A stretch of 60,550 nt of DNA from Actinomycetes bacterium (lineage in GTDB: Bacteria > Actinomycetota > Actinomycetes > Mycobacteriales > Mycobacteriaceae), in contig JAEXZY010000161.1 in NCBI GenBank assembly GCA_023404955.1, forward strand, positions 1 to 60,550. The letters are read 5' to 3'. Positions 8,123 through 16,675 of the stretch are shown here, in pieces; position 1 is the first letter of the stretch; each line of letters opens with the position of its first letter. The notes beneath the pieces were generated by a model. That model did not search any database, was not told the origin of the DNA, and saw only the letters and a program-made list of their open reading frames with translations. The translations under genes and the position numbers were made by a program.

Positions 8123-9133
8123 ATGGCTGAACTGAAACTGGGCTACAAGGCGTCGGCGGAGCAGTTCGCGCCCCGCGAACTCGTCGAACTCGCGGTGCTC
8201 GCCGAGGAGCACGGCATGGACAGTGCCACCGTCAGCGACCACTTTCAGCCGTGGCGCCACGAAGGTGGGCACGCCCCGTTCTCGCTGGCCTGGATGACCG
8301 CCGTCGGCGAGCGCACCGAGCGGCTGGTGCTCGGGACGTCCGTGCTGACGCCGACGTTCCGGTACAACCCCGCGGTCATCGCGCAGGCGTTCGCCACGAT
8401 GGGTTGCCTGTACCCCGACCGGATCTTCCTCGGCGTGGGCACCGGTGAGGCGCTCAACGAGATCGCCACCGGTTACGAGGGCGAGTGGCCGGAGTTCAAG
8501 GAGCGCTACGCCCGGCTGCGCGAGTCCGTCCGTCTGATGCGGGAACTGTGGCTCGGCGATCGCGTGGACTTCGACGGCGAGTACTACAAGACGAAGGGTG
8601 CCTCGATCTACGACGTGCCCGAGGGCGGCATCCCGATCTACATCGCCGCGGGCGGCCCGCAGGTGGCCAAGTACGCGGGCCGCGCGGGTGACGGCTTCAT
8701 CTGCACCTCGGGCAAGGGCGAGGAGCTCTACAAGGACAAGCTGATTCCGGCGATGCGCGAAGGCGCCGAGGCGGCGGGCAAGAACCCCGACGACGTCGAC
8801 CGGATGATCGAGATCAAGATCTCCTACGACACCGATCCCGAACTGGCGCTGGAGAACACCCGCTTCTGGGCGCCGCTGTCGCTGACCGCGGAGCAGAAGC
8901 ACTCCATCGACGATCCGATGGAGATGGAGAAGGCCGCCGACGAGCTGCCGATCGAGCAGGTCGCCAAGCGCTGGATCGTCGCCTCCGATCCGGACGAGGC
9001 CGTCGAGAAGGTCAAGGACTACGTGGACTGGGGCCTCAACCATCTGGTCTTCCACGCCCCTGGGCACGACCAGAAGCGCTTCCTGGAACTGTTCCAGCGC
9101 GATCTCGAACCGCGGTTGCGCCGCCTGGGATGA
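8123..9133 (+). CDS. fgd1: F420-dependent glucose-6-phosphate dehydrogenase
   Basis: A 336-residue protein that oxidises glucose-6-phosphate to 6-phosphogluconolactone with coenzyme F420, supplying F420H2 in the cytosol. All catalytic and binding residues I know from M. tuberculosis FGD1 fall at identical positions: His40, Trp44, Glu109, and the phosphate-pocket Lys198, Lys259 and Arg283. FGD is the main source of F420H2 that drives mycobacterial F420-dependent reductases and nitroimidazole prodrug activation. The stop overlaps the next ATG (ATGA). In M. tuberculosis fgd1 is followed directly by pta; here 7.5 kb intervenes. Confidence 0.97.
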   Translation: MAELKLGYKASAEQFAPRELVELAVLAEEHGMDSATVSDHFQPWRHEGGHAPFSLAWMTAVGERTERLVLGTSVLTPTFRYNPAVIAQAFATMGCLYPDRIFLGVGTGEALNEIATGYEGEWPEFKERYARLRESVRLMRELWLGDRVDFDGEYYKTKGASIYDVPEGGIPIYIAAGGPQVAKYAGRAGDGFICTSGKGEELYKDKLIPAMREGAEAAGKNPDDVDRMIEIKISYDTDPELALENTRFWAPLSLTAEQKHSIDDPMEMEKAADELPIEQVAKRWIVASDPDEAVEKVKDYVDWGLNHLVFHAPGHDQKRFLELFQRDLEPRLRRLG

Positions 9134-10095
9134 TCCGCGTCCTCGCGACGGTGCTCGGCCTGCTCGGGCTCGTCGCCGCCGCGGCCGGCATGGCCGCGCG
9201 CTTTCTGCCGCTGTCCAACCAGCCCCTGCTGATCGTCGCGGCGGCAGCACCCTACCTACTGCTGGCGGCGCCTGTCGCCGCGATGCTGCTGCTCGTCGGT
9301 CGGCGTTGGCTCCTCGTGATCCTGGCCGTCCTGCTGAGCGCGGCGGCCGTGGTGGTCTACCTGCCGCGGTACCAGACTCCCGCGCCACCGGGGCGGCAAG
9401 CCGTCGACGTCCGGATGCTCACCACCAATCTGGGCATGGGACAGGTGGATCCGCGCGCCTTCGCGGCGCTGGCGAGCGAGCGGGCCGACATCGTCGCCGT
9501 GCAGGAGATGACGCCGCAGGCTGCTGCCGGGCTCTCCACAGCGGGGATGGACCGCGTGTTCCCCTACCGGGTGGTCGCGCCTGCTGAGTTGGCGTCCGGC
9601 ATCGGCGTCTGGAGCCGCTACCCGATCGTGAATTCCGGTCGGATCGACGGGTTCTCGCTGCCGATGGTCGGCACCCGGATCCGGATAACGGGCGTGGCCG
9701 TCGACGCCACGGTGCTGTCGGTGCACCTGGCCGCGCCCTGGCCGCAGGACATCAGCCACTGGCGCGGCGACATCGCACGGCTGCCCGACACGCTGTCCGA
9801 GATCGGTCGCACGGCCGGCGCCGGCGCCGTGATCGTCGCAGGTGACTTCAACGCGACCGCGGACATGGCGCCGTTCCGGGCGCTGCTCGCCGGCGGTTAC
9901 GACAACGCCGTCGCCGGAGGTGGGTTGCTGCGCACCTATCCCCAGAATCGCGTGGTGCCAGCACTTCTGGGTATCGATCACATCCTGACCAAGAATGCCG
10001 ACGCCACGTCGGTGGCCACGGTGGACGTCGCCGGCACCGATCACTTGGGCCTGGTGGCCACCGTGAGCGTCCCTGCCGACATGACTGCGAGCTGA
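9130..10095 (+). CDS. Membrane-anchored endonuclease/exonuclease/phosphatase-fold protein
   Basis: A 321-residue protein with three hydrophobic segments in the first about 80 residues, then an extracytoplasmic EEP domain. Metal and catalytic residues are visible in TTNLGMG, VAVQEM, AGDFNAT and GTDHLG (Asn, Glu, Asp-x-Asn and Asp-His of the family). EEP proteins hydrolyse phosphodiesters, either nucleic acid or phospholipid/inositol-phosphate; an outward-facing domain argues against DNA repair. It is coupled to fgd1 by ATGA. Its 3' end overlaps the convergent polysaccharide operon by 55 bp. Confidence 0.83.
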   Translation: MIRVLATVLGLLGLVAAAAGMAARFLPLSNQPLLIVAAAAPYLLLAAPVAAMLLLVGRRWLLVILAVLLSAAAVVVYLPRYQTPAPPGRQAVDVRMLTTNLGMGQVDPRAFAALASERADIVAVQEMTPQAAAGLSTAGMDRVFPYRVVAPAELASGIGVWSRYPIVNSGRIDGFSLPMVGTRIRITGVAVDATVLSVHLAAPWPQDISHWRGDIARLPDTLSEIGRTAGAGAVIVAGDFNATADMAPFRALLAGGYDNAVAGGGLLRTYPQNRVVPALLGIDHILTKNADATSVATVDVAGTDHLGLVATVSVPADMTAS

Positions 10096-11696
10096 TCCGG
10101 GGAGATCGGTCGCCCGGTGGTCCGGTACACCCGGAACATCTCGTCCGAGGTGGGCCCGTCGGTGGTGTAGCTGAGGGCGGCGATCCCGGCGCCGTCGTCC
10201 CACAGCGACGGGTAGCGGCGGTTAAGCGCGTCCGGCACGTTGCGCCCGGGGTTCGTGGCGACGATGTAGCGAATCCCGAAGTCCCACGGTCGATTCAGCG
10301 CGGCGACGAAGTCGTAGTCACTGGTGATCACGAACTGCTTCGGATGCTCGGACGACAGCCAGATGCCCCAGGTGAGGAACGTGTCCATCAGCACAGAGCC
10401 CTCCGGCAGGTCCTTGCTGTCGAACCACTGCGCCAGGCGTCGCTCGCTGAGCAGCCGGCGCCGAGCCGGATCCTCGCCCGGAGGGTGGGTTTCCGGGTCG
10501 ATCAACGATGCGAAGCCCGCCTCCAGCTGACCGTAGGCGATGTCCTGGTCCACGATCAACGGCGTCGTCACCGGAATCGCGACCACCACCGAGGCGCTCA
10601 CCAACGCCGCGGCCACCGCCCGAACCGCGGTCTGTTTCTGCCAGCAGGCCAGCCCCACGCAGATCACCATCGGGATCGCCAGCAGGTAGAACCGGAACCA
10701 ACCGAACGTGAGCGAATCATGTTGTGCGATAGCGGCGAAAGCCAGCGTGGCGCCGAACACGACGACGGGCACCAGCGGTGCCGCCCGCCTGCGTGCCACC
10801 GCGACGACCACGGCCACCGCGACGGCGATCCCGACCAGCGGCTGCATACCGAACAGCCGGGAGGTGACCACCGGCCATTGCGCTCCGGCGTCAGCTGTAC
10901 CGCGGGCGAGCCGACCTGCGACCTGGCTGGCGTTGCCGTACTGCGAGGACATCGTCGCGAAGAACTCGTCGTTGATGATCCAGCCGGTGACCGCCCAGGC
11001 GAGGAACGCAGTCACCACGGGGAAGGCGACGATCATCACGTCGGCTGCCGTGGCCGACCAGCGATTCTCGCGGGTGGCGCGGCGCCACGTCATCACCGCG
11101 ACGAGGGCGACCGCCGCCGCCGCGGCCGGAATCACCTCATAGCGTGCGAGGTAGCCGACGCCCAAAGCCATTCCGGCCCAGCCGAGATCACCGACCCACT
11201 GGCTCGCGCACCAGCGCATCAGGTAGCGCACGCACCACAGCAGGCAGAACATCTGCGCCGCCTCGCTCAACCCCGAGGCGCCGTAGATCACGATCATCGG
11301 GTGCAGCGCGAACCCGGCCGTCGCGACGCGCCGCCACAGCGCCGGCACCCCGGCATCGAACGCGATGCGGCGCACCATCAGCGCCGCGCCGGACATGAAC
11401 AGCGCGCTCTGGAACACCCCGGCCAGACCCGCGTGCTTGAGCACCGACAGTCCTGGCCACTGGCTCAGCCACACCAGCGGCAGCTCCACCAGGCTGGGCA
11501 GCGGATTCCACACGAACCCGATGGCCGAGAGGTGGGGGTGCCGGGACTGCAGCGCGAACCCGGCATTGGCCACCCGGTTCGGCGCGTCGGGCTCGAAGAT
11601 GTTGTACCGCAACACCAGAACCGATCCGACGATGACGTAGAGGAGGCAGAGTGTGCCGAACAGTGCGACGCCGGGCCACCGGCGTGACGGCGTCAC
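10041..11696 (-). CDS. Multi-spanning membrane protein, GT-C glycosyltransferase-like
   Basis: A 551-residue integral membrane protein with about 10-12 hydrophobic segments and a C-terminal soluble domain (about the last 150 residues). The first loop carries FEPDAPNRV, an acidic pair placed as in GT-C transferases (PMT/ArnT-type) that use polyprenyl-linked sugars, and later loops carry Arg/Tyr-rich motifs. The assignment rests on architecture, not on a clear signature. The start is set at GTG 11696, which forms a GTGA overlap with the BcsB-like gene and removes 28 implausible Arg-rich residues. It is last in a four-gene operon; it may modify or extend the polysaccharide. Confidence 0.65.
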   Translation of the reverse strand: MTPSRRWPGVALFGTLCLLYVIVGSVLVLRYNIFEPDAPNRVANAGFALQSRHPHLSAIGFVWNPLPSLVELPLVWLSQWPGLSVLKHAGLAGVFQSALFMSGAALMVRRIAFDAGVPALWRRVATAGFALHPMIVIYGASGLSEAAQMFCLLWCVRYLMRWCASQWVGDLGWAGMALGVGYLARYEVIPAAAAAVALVAVMTWRRATRENRWSATAADVMIVAFPVVTAFLAWAVTGWIINDEFFATMSSQYGNASQVAGRLARGTADAGAQWPVVTSRLFGMQPLVGIAVAVAVVVAVARRRAAPLVPVVVFGATLAFAAIAQHDSLTFGWFRFYLLAIPMVICVGLACWQKQTAVRAVAAALVSASVVVAIPVTTPLIVDQDIAYGQLEAGFASLIDPETHPPGEDPARRRLLSERRLAQWFDSKDLPEGSVLMDTFLTWGIWLSSEHPKQFVITSDYDFVAALNRPWDFGIRYIVATNPGRNVPDALNRRYPSLWDDGAGIAALSYTTDGPTSDEMFRVYRTTGRPISPDQLAVMSAGTLTVATRPK

Positions 11697-13639
11697 GCGC
11701 GGCGGCGGCGGATCAGCACTGTCGCCCCGGCGGCCACCGCGGCAGCACCGACGGCGACGACGCTCGCCCAGGCCCACCACTGCCAGCCCACACCCGGCGC
11801 GGGTTGGTGGGGCATCGAGTCTCCCTCGTTGACCGACATTGTCACCGTCTCACCGGCGATCCCGGTGGCGACGACATCGCCGGTCAGCGACCCCCACCGG
11901 TTCGGCAGTCCGCGCACGTGGTCGAGGGTGGCGTCGACCAGCGTCCAGTCACCCGTGCCGGTCACTGCGACCACCGATCGGCCGCTGTCGGTGAAAGCCT
12001 GGACCATGCCCAGCGGCGCGTGGAGATCCACCAGCGTGGTGGCGGCGGAGGTGTCGGCGTTGCCGACGTCGACGGTGTCGGTCGCACCGGGCAGAAGTGG
12101 CGGGTGCATTCCGGCGTCGGCCAGCTCGGGCCCGCCGCTGACCACGAGCGCGCTCGATCCCGACGACGCCACGTCGGAGAGCTCAGTCACCCGGGGGCGC
12201 AACGTGATCTGCGTCTGCTGAGCGATCAGGTTGAGTGCGGCCGCGGCGTAGCGCAGATGCTCGGGGCTGTCGATCGCGACGTCGACGTCGGGCGTGAACG
12301 CCATCGGCAACGCAGCGAAGCCACCGCGGTTGCCCGCGCCGGGCCGCACCGTCACCGTGGATTGCGGGTCGATCGAGAACGTGACGCGATCGCCCAGTGG
12401 CGGGCAGTCCTGGCGGGGGATGTACCGCAGCTCCACCGCGAGACCCACATTGGAGGTGATCGCCTCGGCCGGGATGTCGCCGGTGATGTCGAGAGTGCCG
12501 GAGCCGTCCAGGCTGTGGGTGGCCAGCACGGTGTCTCCCGAGCGCACCAGCACCGACCCCTCTCCGCCGACGACGGGGGTGTAATGGGCTTTCAGGTGCA
12601 CCGCGGCCCCGTTGATCGCGCCGACGCCGAACGCCGCCGCGTCGAAACCGGTGTAGAGCGTGGTGGTTCCGATCACCGAGGTCTGTGTCGTGATGCCGAG
12701 TTGGCCGAACGTCTTCACGGTCGAGGAGACGTCGGTGGCCAGCCGGCTCGACACCAGCATCGCCGAATTTCCCTGGGCCAGGCCGATCCGCCGGTCGGTG
12801 AACAGCCCGACCTGCGTGGCGAGCTGCTCACCGGTTCCGGTGATCGCGAGGACGGCTGCAGGGGTGCCCGGGTTCTCCACCGTGATGCCGGGACGGCCGC
12901 CGTCGCGGATGTCGATGACCCTGGTGGTCCCTGAGAGTGACTGCAACGACACGACACCCGGTTCTGCCCCGGTGGTCACGTCGATGCGGACCGGCATCGG
13001 CCGGTAGAGCCGGGTGAGCTTGGCGACCAGATCGAGAGCGGCCTGTTCGACGGCGGGTGTGGGGGTGCGGTCCACGCGGATCACCACGTGATCGAGGTAG
13101 CCGGGCAGGAACCCGGCGACGGTGGTGGGGTCCGGCGCGGGCCCGGAGAACGTGGTGGCGAGGCGGCTCAGTGTGACCGCCGGGGGCTGTGAGCACGTCG
13201 TCGTCGCCGGGCCGGCGTCGCGGACGACGAAGCTCAGCTTCGCCCGCCCGTCGACCACCTGCGCGGCGGAGGTGTCGACGGTGAACGGAACGCTGATCGC
13301 GCCGGCGGGCAGCGGGATCACTCCGAGCACGACACCGCGACCGTCGAGGACGTCGACGCGGCCGTCGGTGACGTTGACGATGGAGCCGACCTCACCGGTC
13401 AGGACTGTCGGGGTCACCCCGGTGGGCACCGGAACACCCACGTCGGCAGGCAGATTCGCGCCGATGATGTCCATCCGATCCGAGAGCCCGAGCTGGGCCC
13501 AGCCGATGGCCGGGGTCACCGACGGCCCGGCCACCGCTTCCACGTAGGGTTCGGCCGCGGCGGGTGTGACCCCGGGTAGAACGGCCAACGTGGCGGTCAC
13601 CGCCAGCGCGGTGACAAGGCGGGAGAGATCCAGCGTCAT
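11693..13639 (-). CDS. BcsB-like periplasmic subunit of a cellulose-type synthase
   Basis: A 648-residue exported protein. It has a signal peptide (ALAVTATLAVLPGVTPAAAE), a long extracytoplasmic region and one C-terminal TM segment (about 617-642) ending in RRRRA. The region alternates carbohydrate-binding-like and flavodoxin-like segments, as in BcsB. FSIDPQSTVTV resembles the IDPDSTID block of BcsB, and two related alpha/beta repeats are visible (VRIDVTTG and ITLRPRVTEL regions). BcsB binds the emerging glucan and activates BcsA through its membrane anchor. ATG 13639 overlaps the GT2 stop (ATGA); the longer frame upstream is a read-through artefact. The family call is moderately sure; the polymer is not known. 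Confidence 0.7.
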   Translation of the reverse strand: MTLDLSRLVTALAVTATLAVLPGVTPAAAEPYVEAVAGPSVTPAIGWAQLGLSDRMDIIGANLPADVGVPVPTGVTPTVLTGEVGSIVNVTDGRVDVLDGRGVVLGVIPLPAGAISVPFTVDTSAAQVVDGRAKLSFVVRDAGPATTTCSQPPAVTLSRLATTFSGPAPDPTTVAGFLPGYLDHVVIRVDRTPTPAVEQAALDLVAKLTRLYRPMPVRIDVTTGAEPGVVSLQSLSGTTRVIDIRDGGRPGITVENPGTPAAVLAITGTGEQLATQVGLFTDRRIGLAQGNSAMLVSSRLATDVSSTVKTFGQLGITTQTSVIGTTTLYTGFDAAAFGVGAINGAAVHLKAHYTPVVGGEGSVLVRSGDTVLATHSLDGSGTLDITGDIPAEAITSNVGLAVELRYIPRQDCPPLGDRVTFSIDPQSTVTVRPGAGNRGGFAALPMAFTPDVDVAIDSPEHLRYAAAALNLIAQQTQITLRPRVTELSDVASSGSSALVVSGGPELADAGMHPPLLPGATDTVDVGNADTSAATTLVDLHAPLGMVQAFTDSGRSVVAVTGTGDWTLVDATLDHVRGLPNRWGSLTGDVVATGIAGETVTMSVNEGDSMPHQPAPGVGWQWWAWASVVAVGAAAVAAGATVLIRRRRA

Positions 13640-15045
13640 CGAGGAGTACCTTCCGTGGGGGTGGGTTCGGGGTGGCTGAGGCCGTGCACCGTCTTCTCCC
13701 AGAAAGACGGTCGAAAGATCAACTGGTAGATGGCTTTCAGCGCCGCGATCGACTGCAGCACCCAGTAGAGCGGGGTCAGCAGCGCGGCCCAGGCCAGATG
13801 TGGTTTGCCGAGCGCCCGGGTGACGATCACCCCGGAGTAGACCGACAGCGGAGATCCGATGAGGAACAGCGTCAGGCACACGTAGTAGGTGAGGGGCGGG
13901 AACAGCACCTCGATGAAGGGCGGTCGGCCCAACACCCAGATCATCAGCGCGAACCAGAACAGGATGTTCACCGCGCTCGTCAGAGGAACGCCGCCGGTCA
14001 TGTTGATCAGGCGCAGGGTGGCTGTGGTGCCGATCGTGCGGTGCAGTCCGACGGGGTCGCGCAGCGCCACGAGCATGGTCTGCAGGTAGCCCTTGTACCA
14101 CCGGGAGCGCTGGCGGATCCAGTTGACGACGTCGGAGTTGGCTTCTTCCAACGTGATCGAGTCCAGGATCAGCGTTCGGTAGCCGTGCCGGGCGAGCCGC
14201 ACCCCGAGGTCGGCGTCCTCGGTGACGTTGAACTCGTCCCAACCGCCGATCTCGCGCCAGACCGCGACGCGCATGTGGTTGGACGTCCCTCCGAGGGGGA
14301 CCACGCAGCGGGCCTTCTCCACCGCGGGCAGCACCACGCCGAACCACTGGTCGTACTCGAGCGAGAAGAACCGGGTGAGCAGGTTCTGGCGTTCGTTGAA
14401 GTAGCCCAACCGTGCCTGCAGGCACCCGATGTCGTCGGGCAGCTGTCGGAACGCGGCGACGGCGCGGCGCAATTGCAGCGGATCGGGGATGTCTTCGGCG
14501 TCGTAGATGGTGAGCAGTTCTCCGCGCAGATCCGGCAGGGACATCCCGTAGTTGCAGGCCTTGGGTTTGGTCTTGGGCAGGCTGTGCGGAACGATCACGA
14601 CGCGCACCGACGTCAGGTCGGCATCGAGCAGCGCGGTCTGCGTCGAAATGTCGTCTTCCTCGACCAGGAGCAGGATCTCGAGCTTGTCGGCCGGGTAGTC
14701 GAGTTTGCCGACACCGTTGATCAGGTTCGTCACGATCGACGGTTCGTCGTACACCGGCAGCAGCACCGTGTAGACGGGCAGGTCGTGGTCCGGGATCGCC
14801 AGCGCTTCGTCCGCGTCGATGCGGATCAGCGCGGAGGCGTGAAGCCCTCTGAGCAACAGCAGGTTCCGGTCCAGGCTCGACACCAGATACAGCAGGGCCA
14901 CGAGCGTGGTCACCGCAGGCAGGATCACCTGCGGCCAGCAGGCCATCGCCGCGACGACCGGCACGGCAGCCAGTCCGGCGCGCAGCAGGGTGCGGCGGCC
15001 GAGCAGCGTGCGGGCCGACAGATGCGCGGCCAGGCGCTCAGACAC
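13636..15045 (-). CDS. Processive GT2 glycosyltransferase (cellulose/hyaluronan-synthase-like)
   Basis: A 469-residue membrane glycosyltransferase. Two N-terminal TM segments (about 22-56) are followed by a cytoplasmic GT-A domain with DAED (182-185) for nucleotide-sugar/metal, TED (275-277) for the catalytic base and QRSRW (312-316), the QxxRW acceptor motif of processive synthases. About four TM segments follow. The C-terminus ends without a PilZ domain, so direct c-di-GMP control as in BcsA is not expected. It is flanked by a BcsB-like partner and a membrane protein with overlapping ends. It probably polymerises and extrudes a beta-linked glycan from UDP-sugars; the sugar identity is unknown. 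Confidence 0.85.
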   Translation of the reverse strand: MSERLAAHLSARTLLGRRTLLRAGLAAVPVVAAMACWPQVILPAVTTLVALLYLVSSLDRNLLLLRGLHASALIRIDADEALAIPDHDLPVYTVLLPVYDEPSIVTNLINGVGKLDYPADKLEILLLVEEDDISTQTALLDADLTSVRVVIVPHSLPKTKPKACNYGMSLPDLRGELLTIYDAEDIPDPLQLRRAVAAFRQLPDDIGCLQARLGYFNERQNLLTRFFSLEYDQWFGVVLPAVEKARCVVPLGGTSNHMRVAVWREIGGWDEFNVTEDADLGVRLARHGYRTLILDSITLEEANSDVVNWIRQRSRWYKGYLQTMLVALRDPVGLHRTIGTTATLRLINMTGGVPLTSAVNILFWFALMIWVLGRPPFIEVLFPPLTYYVCLTLFLIGSPLSVYSGVIVTRALGKPHLAWAALLTPLYWVLQSIAALKAIYQLIFRPSFWEKTVHGLSHPEPTPTEGTPR

Positions 15046-16459
15046 GAGCCACCGCGGTCACCTGATCGATGACGGCGCGGGCCCGCAGCTGCACCAGGTC
15101 GTCGATTCCCCCTGTGTCGTCGGGCTGTTGGCGCGCCAGCCACAGCAGCGGGCGCACCGATGCGGCGGGAAGCGAGAGGGGCGCGGGTTCGGGTGGCGGG
15201 ATGGCTCCGGTCAGCGACTGACTGACGATCACGGTGACCCGTTGGTTGAGCGTCCCGCTGGTCCAGGTCCACGTCACGGCGTACCAGGGTGCGTCGGCGC
15301 CGGTGGTGACGGCGTCGGCGTTGCTGTGCAGGACGCGTGCGCCGTCGGGCAGCGGGTGCTCGGCGGGGCGGTAGTCCAGCGGTCGGGCCGAGGGGTACCA
15401 GACCGCGTCCGCCACGTCGCGCAATGCGCCGCGGTCGGGGGTGCTCATCACGTCGACGGCCGCGGCGGGCAGCCCGTCGACCGGCAGAACCGAGAACCGC
15501 CGCAGCGTGCTGCCCGAACCGAGATAACGCGTGATGAAGGGGTAGTCGCGCGGGGTTCCCCAGGCCGTTCGCTCGGTCCAGTCGGTGGTCACCGTGGCGG
15601 CGGCGTACGACGGTGCGGCAGGCATGGTGAGCACCGGCAATGCCGCAGCGATCACGGCCAGGATCGCCATCGCCCACGCGGAGCGTTGGGGAAGTGGAAA
15701 CTCGGGCGAACCAGCTGTCGCTCGCCGGGTCACCAGGATCGCGAGAATGGGCGCGACGCCGGTGACGAGCATCGTCAGGACCACCGGGTCTGCGGGAACA
15801 GTCGCCGCGATCAGCAGGCCGGAGGTCAGACAGCTCAGGGTGGCGAGCCACCGACGGCGCCACGGCACACCGGGTGTCCCGAGTGCGACCGCGACGGCGC
15901 CGATGCAGGCAGGAACCGCGACCGCCGCGCGGTCGCCGCCGCCGAGCTCCGCGGTGATCAGCAGGAACGGCAGCGGGGTGGTGACGGCGACCGCGAACAC
16001 CCAGACGGCCCACATCCGCATCACGTGCCGAATGCCGAACAGCACGGTCAGCACACCCGCGAACCAGACGACGCCAGTCAGTGCGGGCAGTCGCCACAGC
16101 CCGGCCAGCGTGGGTAGCCGCTCGTCGAGGACGGCGATCCCTGCAACACCGGCGACGCCGAGGAGGACTGCGACGATCCAGTCCGACTCGGCGTCGCCGA
16201 CGCCACAGGGCGGGGTGCGGTGACCGGCGGCGACGACGGCCAGCAGAACCGGGACCGCCAGTAGGTACACACAACGTGACCCGGCCGGCAGATCGCGGAG
16301 TAACCCGAGGTAGAGGGGTGCCCAGCCCGCCGCGCCGAGCGCAGTGGCGGCGAACATCCGGACCATGAACGGGCTGACCCGGACGGTCGCAGTCACCGCC
16401 TCACGGGTGCCCGGCAGCACTGTTGGAGCCGTCGTACTGCGCAGGTCCAGAACGGCCAT
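15038..16459 (-). CDS. Polytopic membrane protein heading the polysaccharide operon
   Basis: A 473-residue protein with about 8-10 TM helices in the first 290 residues and a soluble, probably extracytoplasmic C-terminal domain of about 170 residues (from about WTERTAWGTPRDYPFITRYL onward). I recognise no domain. I looked for exosortase Cys/Arg/His signatures because polytopic proteins of this shape accompany GT2 genes, and did not find them. The ATG follows GGGGGTG two bases upstream. Its end overlaps the GT2 start by 8 bp. Co-transcription suggests a role in assembly, export or modification of the glycan. Confidence 0.7.
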   Translation of the reverse strand: MAVLDLRSTTAPTVLPGTREAVTATVRVSPFMVRMFAATALGAAGWAPLYLGLLRDLPAGSRCVYLLAVPVLLAVVAAGHRTPPCGVGDAESDWIVAVLLGVAGVAGIAVLDERLPTLAGLWRLPALTGVVWFAGVLTVLFGIRHVMRMWAVWVFAVAVTTPLPFLLITAELGGGDRAAVAVPACIGAVAVALGTPGVPWRRRWLATLSCLTSGLLIAATVPADPVVLTMLVTGVAPILAILVTRRATAGSPEFPLPQRSAWAMAILAVIAAALPVLTMPAAPSYAAATVTTDWTERTAWGTPRDYPFITRYLGSGSTLRRFSVLPVDGLPAAAVDVMSTPDRGALRDVADAVWYPSARPLDYRPAEHPLPDGARVLHSNADAVTTGADAPWYAVTWTWTSGTLNQRVTVIVSQSLTGAIPPPEPAPLSLPAASVRPLLWLARQQPDDTGGIDDLVQLRARAVIDQVTAVARV

Positions 16460-16675
16460 GACACCCCCAAGTGGTCGATCTCTGTCGGTGAAACGTCGAG
16501 ACGTGCAATTTCAGCGATTCGCTTCAGAACGCTAATTAACGTCTCTGTCAGCACGTTGTACGCAGTGAACCATGTTCAGCAAACTTGGACAACTTACCGT
16601 CGAGTAAATTCGATCCCTGCGGTTCCGTAATGGCCGGCGCTGGCCATCGCACGCGGATTCGGGCAGGCTTTCGAT
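16460..16675. promoter_or_regulatory. Divergent control region, polysaccharide operon / pta
   Basis: This 216-bp spacer must hold promoters for both divergent operons. A relatively AT-rich patch (16530-16545, CTAATTAACG) lies nearer the minus-strand operon. A near-perfect palindrome, ATGGCC-GGCGCT-GGCCAT with one internal mismatch pair, lies at 16630-16647, 28 bases before the pta start. A small dyad CGTC-GA-GACG is at 16493-16502. I cannot identify confident -35/-10 pairs. Confidence 0.4.

Noticed and set aside
10344..11687. Long plus-strand frame (447 aa) opposite the GT-C-like gene
   Set aside because: Composition is dominated by Arg, His, Gln and Pro with no recognisable domain. It is the antisense shadow of a well-supported membrane protein.
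13640..14425. N-terminal extension of the BcsB-like protein to 14425
   Set aside because: The extension is Arg/Pro-rich and overlaps the GT2 gene in another frame. A signal peptide begins at ATG 13639 with an ATGA overlap.
13672..15072. Long plus-strand frame (466 aa) opposite the GT2 gene
   Set aside because: The minus strand has intact GT2 motifs; the plus frame is a low-complexity shadow of GC-rich codons.
15038..16459. Exosortase function for the polytopic protein
   Set aside because: The Cys, Arg and His catalytic pattern of exosortases could not be found in the TM segments, so the gene is left as unknown.
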